From contig LSAX01000009.1 of assembly GCA_001557505.1 (NCBI GenBank), positions 372,001-436,000 of the forward strand: a stretch of DNA of 64,000 bases. The letters are read 5' to 3'. Below the pieces are notes generated by a model. It did not search any database, was not told where the DNA came from, and saw only the letters and a list, made by a program, of their open reading frames with translations. The stretch is from Reticulascus tulasneorum (taxonomy: Eukaryota; Ascomycota; Sordariomycetes; Glomerellales; Reticulascaceae). Below are positions 55,381-64,000 of this stretch, piece after piece (position 1 is the stretch's first letter; every line of letters begins with the position of its first letter). Both the position numbers and the translations under genes were made by a program.

Positions 55381-57055
55381 CTAGATAATACCGCCTGGAG
55401 GATCATAGCCCGTCACCGCACCCCGTGCAGATGCCGTGCCCAGCCCTGCACTTCCGGGTATGTCCGCCGATAGGTCTACCTGTGCGTTGGTCGTCTTCCG
55501 CAACATGAACATGGGCTTCTTGCCCTCCTTGTCGAGCTGCTTGAAGAGAATTAGGGGTTTCTCGTCGAGGCCCAGACAGCGCTCCTGGTCGCCGTAGACA
55601 ATGTACAGCGCGTATTGATCCCAAGGTGCGTTGATCTGGTATTTCTTGAGAGCAGCCGGCAGCACCTTGTAGCACGGATCATCCATGCTAACACGGAAGG
55701 ATTTGAAAATTTCGACTGAGGCGTTACTCGTGCTCGGCGTATCGGGGGCGGGGGTTTGCATCCTCCTCGGCGCTTGTTGTGGTTGGTCCGGCCGTCCCTT
55801 ATAATCGCTCTCATTAAATGTGCTTCGTGACGATGGTGTGGGCGCTTCGGAACGGTAAGATCGCGAGCCTAACGTCGCGCCACCGATGGTTGGTGGCGAC
55901 GTCGGAGAAGGGATATTGGGTGATGGGTATATTGGAGATGTGGCATTTTGGCCGGAGCCGTTCATGGCTGCCAGGTGCGAGGACGAAAGAACCGCCCTCT
56001 CGGCCGCATTGGACGGGTCCAGTGTTTGCTCCACTATCATTCTCTCGTGGTTGGTTTGTAGGTGTGATGGGGAGATGTTCTTGGGTGTCGTCCCAAGAAC
56101 GATCTTCTTGGTGGAGTACTGCCTCTTGAGGCTCACCGATTGAGCCGAGGATGGTGTAGGAGCAGGCGGCGATATCGTCGTCTCGTATCCGTAGTTTTGT
56201 CCGTTGTTGTTATTAAGATTCGGTAAGGGGTGCTGTGCGTCCTTAGCCAACCGCAGAGCCGGGAGCATATCCTCTCTCAAGCGTCTGAAATCGTCGGTGA
56301 GTCGCCGTAGATCTTGCTCCACCAGGCTCATCCTTTCGTCTCGTAGACGTAGCTGCTCGACCAGATGCTTGATATCCTTCAGAGTGGCCGTCGCATATTG
56401 GGCTTCTGCATCGGCGGCTGTGGGGGAGAGAGACAGCAGGTTAGTTGACGGACTCGATAAGGGGGGGTGGCTAAACACCTACACAACGGTACGTAGTGAT
56501 CGCTTTCTATAGGTATATCCTGGGCCTTTTTGACGTCGTAGACGCTCTTGAGGATAGTGAGGCGATGGCCCACGCTGGCAATACCCATCGACTTGAGATC
56601 GTCATGCTGCAGCGCCACAAGAGCCTCGCCTACGATTTCATTTTCTGCACACCAAAATATCAGCATCCCCATTCACAAAAGGCAACTCTCCCCGTAAATT
56701 CTCCTCTCAGTTGCCCGGGCAGGAGCAGGAGGACAGTGGTGGAGGCCAACGCACCTATAAATCGATCGGCATACTGTGGCAGGCCGATGGTGCCAATAAA
56801 ATCGGCGCACTCGTCGACAGTCCACTCGGAGATGATGGTCTCGGGCAGGCGGTCGGCACTGCTGCGATGGCCGTAGGTGGTAGGCGTGTGCTCGTTGGAA
56901 GAGGGTAGTTCGGAATCAATTGGCGACATCTCGGAATCGGTGGCGGCGACGGGGGAGCTCGCGGCTACGCTCCTCTCGTACTCGTCGTCTGCATCCGACT
57001 CTGCGTAGGCGGTGCCAGAGTCGAAGTTCATCGCTCGGTGTGCCGTCGTCGTCAT
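55381..57055 (-). CDS. STE50: MAPK-cascade adaptor STE50 (SAM and RA domains)
   Basis: Adaptor that ties the MAPKKK Ste11 to upstream Cdc42/Ras-type activators in mating, filamentation and osmotic-stress pathways. Exons 57055-56755, 56644-56483 and 56417-55381 (introns of 110 and 65 nt) give 499 residues. The SAM domain lies at about 76-142 (SEWTVDECADFIGTIGLPQYADRFIE joined across intron 1 to NEIVGEALVALQHDDLKSMGI). A coiled coil is at about 166-215 (HLVEQLRLRDERMSLVEQDLRRL). A Ser/Pro-rich linker follows, then a Ras-association domain at about 388-462 (VEIFKSFRVSMDDPCYKVLPAALKKY ... YALYIVYGDQERCLGLDEKPL). An alternative start at MNFDSG would shorten it by eight residues. The upstream region carries TACCTACC words. 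Confidence 0.95.
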
Positions 57056-60000
57056 CGGCAGAGACCGCAGATGCGGCGGGTGAGGAGAATGAAGAGAAGG
57101 AGTGGTGAAATGCAGAGGCCGTCTGGGTGACGAGTGTGTGGGAGGTCGTGAAGGGGAGAGCCGTCAGCCAGAAAAGCAAACGGAGTGGTCCTGTGCAGTT
57201 GGGATTACTGCAAGCGATTGGGCAAAGACATAAGATACGTGTTGCTTGTCGCCAAGCGCTAGAATAGCTGGAGGAGCAAAAGGGGACAGTTGGGGTAGAG
57301 AGAGAGGGCAGAGCAAGAGAATCGTGGTCGTCGCAGGTGTTGTGTTGATCGGAAGGTAATTGCTTGTCAGGCTCTCGGGATCTGGCGTCTGTGTCTCTCT
57401 CCAAGTGCGTCCTCAGTGTCGGTCGGTCGGGTCCCTTTGTGTGTGTGTCTGGGGTGGAGCGTTTTGGCAGAGGAAAAGGTGGAGAGAGGGGAGTTAAGGT
57501 ATGGCAAATAATGTACCTCACCCTGCCCAGGTAGTAATTAATGACCAGGTACCTACCTTAGCTTAGTTCGAAGGTACTTGGAGAAAGTACTGAGGATGTG
57601 GATGGGTATAGAGCAATCAGGTCGGTGTGCAGTGCCAGGTGACGAGAGAGAAGACTGGACGGGAAATCCTAGAAGAATCCGAAGCACCCCATGCTGCCCA
57701 TCCATTCATCCATCCATGATTGCGCACCGCTGCACTGCTGCACTGCTGCTGCAGTGAGTGAGCGCGACAGAGTGAGTCCGTCCCGGGGGATGGGCCATCC
57801 ACTTTCCTACTACCCTTCCAGTGAGGCCTGGACTGAGTGGTGGGAGTGGATAGGTGTGCAGTGTGCTGTGTCCCTCCCCCCCGGGGCCCGCCTCTCCCCC
57901 CAATCTGGATCAGGTCCCCCCCCTCCCCTCAAAAAAGTAGCCCCTGGAAGCCCTGCCGCTAGCCACTGAGATTCTGGGACGCTGGGCCAAGCCTGCCAGT
58001 GGTGTAGGAATGGGTATGGGTGCGTGTGTTGTGTGTGGGTGGCCTTGTCCTCTGGGCCGTCCCCCGTGCTGCTGTGTAGCCGCTCGCATATGATTGGGCT
58101 CATCGTTAGCAGCAGCATGTCCCTAACTCTAGTGCAATCTGTAGATAGATACATGCCCACTCCCTCCCATAGGTACCATAGTAGGCAAATAAGCTTGGAC
58201 AAACAAAAAATAAGGTGGATCTCAGATGACCCCCCAAAGAGTCCTAGCGTAAGGGAAAACCCCCCATCACCCCCTGCCGATGCCCGAAGAAGACATGCCG
58301 TTGAAGCGGATTTTCTTTTCTTTTTCCCTTTGATTTCTCAACGGGCCTCTGTTTTCCGAATAGGGACACTATCTTACTCAACTTACGATATGCGTATTTC
58401 AAGCCTCACTCCTTTGTTTGGCCTATTGCTGGGGCAGAAACAGTACTCTGGCTATCCGAGGCCATGGTCTACCTAGTACCTAAGAAGTGAGAAGTGACTT
58501 GTCTTTCCCGGCTTTTGCGCGGTACCAAAGAAACCGAAAGAGAGCTCCTACCCATACATATCACTCCAGATTAGGTCGGGCTTAATAATAGAGAGGGGTA
58601 GAAAGTACCCCGAGCACAGGCCCGCCCGTATGAAATTGCATTGTCACAGTTACATCGCGCTTTCCTTTCTTGGCCCGAAAAGAGGGACGTAAATATGCTC
58701 CCAAGCTGCCAACTGACTGACTGGCTAACTGATACATAATTACACCGTATTCGTTGCTCAAGTACACGGGACTAGTAACTCAAGATGGGACATCTCGAGT
58801 AATGGACGGCCGTTGGGAAAACAATACAACACACCCTCGCCATCATCCACCTGCTCCTCCCCACTAGGTTATCTTGCTCTCACTGACTACGTATGTAGTT
58901 CTGCAGTGCGTAATTACCTGTTGGAACACGGATGTTCGGCCTGCAGAACATCATTGGCAGTCGAAGCCAGCCAAACGCAGTCGAGGGCAAGGGGACCATC
59001 CAATATCAAATCCTCGATTTAACCCTCCCTTAAACACTTGCAGCTCGACAACCAGGATTTCTCCAAAAAAGCACGAACCATCCAATAACGCCGGCCTGAC
59101 AACTTATCACGGTTGCGTGGTGACCCCCCAAACTCCAGCTCAACTCCTCGAACGAATGGACCCCTTATCACAACGCCGCGGCGGTGCTGGCCTGGCGTCG
59201 ATCTCTGATGGGCCAAACCATCCAACCTATCTCTGCCCTCCGCCTCGCTCTCTCTATCTCCCGTCTCCGTTCGTCGCAACTCGTCCTGTGTACCCACCCC
59301 TCGTCATCCGTCAAGCCATCAATCCGTTTCTGGGCTGCGAAAAGAGTGTGCACCTACCATTTTTCGAACGGCTTGGTACGTAGTAAAGGATCCGGTTGAA
59401 ACAAACCTCGTAAATGCCCCCCATCCATCCAGAACATGATGGCCCCGCCCGCCGTCCGGGTTTCAGGCCTTCCGGTTGTTCCGACTGCGCAGAACCGTAC
59501 CAGCTTGCCCGACTGAGTTACAGACTCGACGTTGTCTCCAGGCTTATAAGGAGAGCACAGAGCCCAGCTTGTCTCGTCTCAACTCAGCTGGCGCGCTGGC
59601 AAATCGAACGCCATCCTCTTAAATCGGGATGCCGATCTCGTTCGACAGATCAATGCCAGATCCCCCAATGCGTCAGGCCTCCATATTTAAACACCTATCT
59701 CTGGAACCCGCTTTGTTTCCAGCACCACATTCGCATGTTCGTCTCAATCCCGTTAGGCAGCCATCGACATTGCAGCTTCGCATTCTCTTCTCCCGTCTTC
59801 TTCCAAATCTCTTTTGCGTTTCGTAGTCTCGTAGCTTCATACTCTATTTTGCTAGGCCTGGGCCTGCGATCTCCTGCCCACCAATGGTCTACGCCCTGGT
59901 CGGGGCCCGGAGAACATCAACTTGCCTAGCTTCTGGCCTAGCCTCTGGACTACCCATCCTTAAATCAAATAACCGATGAGTGCTAAGGTCGCTAGCGTCA

Positions 60001-60235
60001 TTCTAGTCCACTGTAGAGAATGACTCCGACGGATAATTACAGCCTCTCGGCCGAGAGGCCATCGATTCTAGCGCCATGTCGCGGTTTTATTTAGTTAGAG
60101 GGCAACGGATAGCGGCTCTGGCGACGTCACGTCTGTCCCTGCGTAGCGAGATGCACCCCGTCACGAGACGAATCTATGGTTTTGGAATCATGATTGTTCT
60201 CTCAACCAGTCTACGAACTCATTGAAGATAGACAA
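57056..60235. other. Intergenic region upstream of STE50
   Basis: A 3.2-kb spacer. Near STE50 it is GT/CTCT-rich, with ACCTACCTTAGC and GGTACC words at about 57550-57575 and further CCTAGTACCTAAG at about 58470-58486. The remainder contains only short unsupported frames on both strands. Confidence 0.5.
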
Positions 60236-61948
60236 TTAGAGAGAATTCGCAGCCATCAGAACTAGAATCCCAAACGCATCACCGCTTACCATCCATGAAT
60301 TCAGGTCATTCATCTTATCCCCTCCATGTCCCCTCCCAAGCGCCATTAGATCCGCATACCTCAAATAACACCTCCCATCTCTTTCCCTCAGCATCTCGTC
60401 ATACTTCTCTATCCACTCAGCTTCCGTCGCCGCCTCCCAGAGATGCTTATGGGCAGGAAGCGGTAGAACAGAGAGCCCGACTTTGGATTTGGCCTGCTGT
60501 CCAGGTTTGATGTCGAACAGAAGGTGCAGTATGAAGAGTACCGTCACGGTTCTTCGTTTCGACTCCACCAGCACCCACTCTTTCCATTCCGGACGGCGGC
60601 CTTCGATCTCAGCACTGCAGACTAATCTGCACTGGTCAGCTTGGATCATAATTTCCTAGCGGGAAGAACCGTTAGCTCGTTGATAAGTGGAGGAAGTCAA
60701 AGTCCCACCGTCATCGCTCTAGTGAGCTCGCGGTCGAATTCGGCGGAGAATGAGTCCTCGTCAAAGATCCTGAGAAGGACATACAACGTGACTGCCTGAA
60801 GCATGGACAGCACAGTCCACTCGTCTCCGTTCACGTATTCGTCCATAAAGCGGTCCTTTTCCATGGTTATGGTGCGCCAGACGAAAGAGCTTGTTGCAGG
60901 TGTCTTGGTGGTGTAGAGTGAGACGATCGATTTGCAAATCTCTAGTGTCGGTAGGGGAGGTGGGGTTGCGCAAGTCGAAGGGTGACCCGGGCTCGGGTCT
61001 GGGGATGGAAGCGACGTGCCGTGGATGAAGGGCGGCAGGTTCTTCATTGCAAGGGCCGTGGCGTACGATTTGAAGTTCTGCAAAAGGAAGGCCCGGCCTA
61101 TTTGTGAGCCCGTTGAGAGATATGCGTGGGTGAATGGACTTCTGGGCGAGGTGGGGGACAGATCACGGTCCATGGGGCGAAGGACTAGGTAGGGGGTATG
61201 GAACATGCAGTCTGCGGGAGTTGAGAATGTCGCGTCGAGGGTCAAGGTTAAGCTTGGTGTTGGGCCAGGGATCAACCAGTTGATCGGGGATCCATTGATT
61301 GAATAGCCATTGGACAAAACGTTAGTAACCGTGTCAGAGACTTCCAAGTCTTCCACAAATCCAGCATCCGGTTCCCAGAGAGCGAGGTCGTTCTGAGGCG
61401 TCAGGTCGGGCACAGGGGCAAGCCAAAGACCAGGAGGATCCATATCTAAGCTGATCTGAGCGTCATTGCCGTTGTCCGCATCGGCATTCCAAGGGAAATC
61501 GGTTTGATTGCCCGGTTCCGGGATATCAACAAGCAATGTACCATCGGAGCTTGGCTCATCAGGCGGAGCAAACGCAGGTTGTTGGGCTGAGGCCGCACTC
61601 TTCCTAGTCAACTCATAAACACACGTGAGCCCCCTGTCATCGCATCGACTACAATTTGGGAGTTCCGAGTCGCATCTTGCTTTGGCCTTCCGACAAGCTG
61701 CACATGATTTCCTCAACACCGGGAGACGGTCCGCCCACTTCTTCCTACAGTACAGCACGTGTCGATTCCTCGAGGTTCCTAGCACGACAGTTGAGCAATA
61801 TGACTGATGGGATTGTGCTCGAGAGCAAAGGGAACCGAAGCATACGTTTTGTGAACGCTTTGGAGCAGATCTTGCAGAGGAACGGCCCGGTATCATTGTC
61901 GATCTGCCGGCAGGAGGCTGTTCCACTGGTCCTAGGCTCTATATTCAT
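60236..61948 (-). CDS. Dual zinc-finger (C2HC plus Zn2Cys6) transcription factor
   Basis: Nuclear regulator with two DNA-binding modules. Exons 61948-61846, 61778-60709 and 60655-60236 (introns of 67 and 53 nt) give 530 residues. The first module is a C2H2-class finger completed by splicing: C25-x2-C28-x12-H41-x3-C45 (CKICSKAFTKR joined to TSRNRHVLYC). The second is a Zn2Cys6 cluster C60-x2-C63-x6-C70-x6-C77-x2-C80-x6-C87 (RKSCAACRKAKARC). The rest is a helical fungal regulatory region ending DAFGILVLMAANSL, a typical C-terminal motif of this group. A GTAAGC near the C-terminus is not used, because the read-through end is the conserved one. It is divergent from an SDR gene across 717 bp; regulators of this type often sit in metabolic clusters, so control of the SDR is plausible but unproven. 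Confidence 0.87.
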
Positions 61949-62665
61949 GGACGTCTGCTGTGACCTTCGGATGTGATGGCCGATAGCAGGGCTAGGGCGG
62001 AGCAGATCAATCTCCTAAGTTGCTGCGCTTTCATGCCACTCGGAATATTGTGGGCAGAGAGAAGTCGTTGGTGTTGAGGTGGGAAGCCAAGGAGGCTCTT
62101 TGCCGCTTCGGCGTTAGGCTGTTTAGCGCGCCGCAGATCACAACTCCACAACCTCGAACTCACTCCGCCTGCTCTTCTTACATATACAACAAGATCACAA
62201 ATCTTTCAAGACGACCCCCATCGCCCCTCAGCTTTCTGGCCTGGAGAGATCTGGTAGTTGCGCCCGATTGGATCATCCAGAATGCCAGGGGCTCCGGCAT
62301 GCCAAGGAGGACCAAGCCTTCGTCCCGTTGAATGCCACTATCTCCGATCATCTGTGCTGTGTAGCGTTTTGTCGATTTTCCGGGCTGTACAATATTTTCC
62401 GTTGCCACAATTGCCAACTACCACAACATCTAATGCAATTGAATTTTCACTGCATCGTTCTTGTTCATGTCCGGAGATTCTTGTCGCCTTGAAAATGCCT
62501 TCGCAAGTGTATAAGATGGCAATGCTATTCCCCTTTCTCCTGTTCCCTTCATCATCCACCTCATCTTCGTCATATTCGAGATCCCAACATTCCCATCTCA
62601 TCTCATTTCATCTCAACCTCTTTCAAAGAGAATTTCCAAGTCTCTTCTGAGCATCTCGGATTATA
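61949..62665. promoter_or_regulatory. Divergent promoter of the transcription factor and SDR
   Basis: A 717-bp spacer between divergent start codons. An everted CCG-N3-CGG pair at 62103-62111 is the kind of site Zn2Cys6 proteins can bind, and an inverted CCAAT box (ATTGG) lies at 62267-62271. Both are short motifs that can occur by chance. Confidence 0.45.
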
Positions 62666-63821
62666 ATGGCAGGAGATCTCATTCTGGTGAGAAGCCACAG
62701 GCTCCACAGGTCCCACGGCCGTTTTCACCAACGACAATTACATACTTACACCTTCATAGATTACGGGTGTTTCTGGCTATATCGGATTCAAGACTCTGAT
62801 CCTAGCTCTTGAAGCAGGGTTCCCAGTGCGTGCGGTCATCCGCAAGGCCGAACAGGCCACAAAACTCCAGTCTCACGCTCGAGTCGCACCCCACATGGAC
62901 AACCTACAATGGGTTGTTATTCCTGATCTCTCAGACACCCACTCGTTCGATCCTTACCTCGCTGGTGTCACGGGGATTCTCCATATCGCCTCCCCTCCTA
63001 CCATCGAGGTATTACCCATCTCCGTGCCTGATCGTCACAAAGCTAATCCTTCTTAGTCGGACGACTATGACCGCGACATTATCGGCCCCGCCTTGAAAGT
63101 GACCCTCTCCGTCCTCAACGCGGCGCACCGCACTCCCTCAATCAAGCGTGTCGTAATCACCTCCTCCACCGTAACCATGATCTCCTTCGCCTGGATGTTT
63201 GGTCCCGCGCCTGCATCCCCAGACCTCACACTATTTACCGCAGCCGACATCAACTCCAACATTGCCGGTCCCTACGGCACTTCAATGGAAGCATACTTCG
63301 CATCCAAGACCCTATCCCGCATTGCCACAAGAAAATTCATGGAGGAGGAGAAGCCAGAGTTTGAGTTCGTCAACTTGCTGCCAACAGTAGTGTTTGGGCC
63401 AGATGAACTGGCTACAAATGCCGCTGAGTTGGTGACGGGCGGGAACTTTCTCGCGCTTGGTCCGCTCCTGGATGCCAATATCCCGCAGATGGTGGGTGCT
63501 ACAGTGCACGTCGATGATGTGGCTAGGGCGCATATCGATGCGTTGAAGCCGAGCGTGCAAGGGAACAAAGACTATATTTTGAGTTCTGATGCACCGGATG
63601 GCTTTGATTGGGAAGATGCGCAGAACTACGTTAGGCAGATCTTTCCAGAAGCTGTGGAGAACGGGACATTGAAATTGGGGGGGAGCACGAGGGCGAGGAT
63701 CTGGAGGTTGGATACTCGGGAGACGGAGAAAGAGTTTGGGTGGGAGTTCGTATCATTCGAGGAGACGTTGAAAGAGCTTGTGGGGCAATACTTGAAGTTT
63801 GTAGCGGCGGAGAAGAAATGA
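62666..63821 (+). CDS. Extended short-chain dehydrogenase/reductase (DFR/ketoreductase-like)
   Basis: NAD(P)-dependent reductase of the epimerase/dihydroflavonol-reductase-like extended SDR family, which often reduces carbonyl groups of aldehydes or secondary-metabolite intermediates. Exons 62666-62686, 62760-63008 and 63057-63821 give 344 residues, a normal size. The first exon encodes only seven residues (MAGDLIL). The introns are 73 nt and 48 nt, the latter among the shortest in the window. The Rossmann motif TGVSGYIG is at 9-16, created by splicing. VITSS (124-128) supplies the catalytic Ser/Thr, and the YFASK signature puts catalytic Tyr at 170 and Lys at 174. NLLPTVVFGP and VHVDDVARAHIDAL are typical of the family. 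The substrate cannot be read from the sequence. It pairs divergently with a dual zinc-finger regulator. Confidence 0.92.
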
Positions 63822-64000
63822 GATTGTGGCACGGTTTGATTTAGCTAGATACCTTAAATCATACTCTTGCAATTGTGTGCGGACTTTAGAAAACCACTGA
63901 TGTGTTAGTAATAGCTGTAATCATTGGACTGTTCATCAACGCATGGACAGACGTTAGTTTTCTTCTCTTCGACTTAGTAGTCCCGCGACACTGACGTACA
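63822..64000. other. Right-edge 3' flank
   Basis: 3' flank of the SDR gene; nothing else is seen before the window ends. Confidence 0.5.

Noticed and set aside
60250..60300. Possible extra intron (GTAAGC) near the C-terminus of the dual zinc-finger factor
   Set aside because: The read-through end DAFGILVLMAANSL matches the conserved C-terminus of this class; splicing would remove it.
1..64000. CRISPR arrays, prophage, insertion sequences, rRNA
   Set aside because: No evenly spaced repeats, transposase frames or rRNA-like sequence were seen; the window is eukaryotic nuclear DNA.

Overview
This window is nuclear DNA of a filamentous ascomycete, most likely a sordariomycete. The evidence is a set of clear fungal orthologues (a 359-residue G-protein beta subunit, a phosducin-like BDM-1, STE50, FZO1, TAF14 and an alternative NADH dehydrogenase), short introns of about 48 to 168 nt with GTRNGT donors and CTAAC-type branch sites, long intergenic spacers rich in TACCTA/GGTAGGT words, and no bacterial features. 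The genus cannot be fixed from what I can see. I built 16 protein-coding gene models by hand, about one per 4 kb. No tRNA, rRNA, CRISPR array or intact transposon was seen.

Layout. 1-10 kb: a PTC1-type PP2C phosphatase (-), the ESCRT-III subunit VPS2 (-), and the mitofusin FZO1 (+), which is divergent from VPS2 across a 535-bp promoter. 10-20 kb: a large Zn2Cys6 regulator (-), the YEATS protein TAF14 (-) and the Ran-binding protein YRB1 (-). 20-33 kb: an uncharacterised 887-residue single-pass membrane protein (-), phosducin-like BDM-1 (-) and G-beta GNB1 (-). 36-44 kb: a 1305-residue ankyrin/Cys-rich protein with an NLR-like N-terminus (-), and an NDE2-type external NADH dehydrogenase (-). 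48-57 kb: a MID2-like transmembrane protein (+), an uncharacterised coiled-coil/proline-rich protein (+) and STE50 (-). 60-64 kb: a C2HC plus Zn2Cys6 transcription factor (-), divergent from an extended short-chain dehydrogenase/reductase (+).

Functional themes. Four genes belong to linked signalling routes: G-beta, its co-factor BDM-1, the MAPK adaptor STE50 and a PP2C of the type that acts on MAPKs. G-beta and BDM-1 are consecutive on one strand. Most other genes are housekeeping: vesicle sorting, mitochondrial fusion and respiration, nuclear transport and general transcription. The accessory parts are the ankyrin gene and perhaps the transcription factor/SDR pair at the right end, which could be the edge of a metabolic cluster.

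Notable structure: two candidate GC-AG introns, one of them 51 nt long and in frame so that it can be retained; a second in-frame intron-like segment in the same regulator; GT microsatellites on both sides of the G-beta gene; TACCTA-type words in the upstream regions of several genes; and long gene-free intervals of 2.5 to 4.7 kb around the signalling genes.
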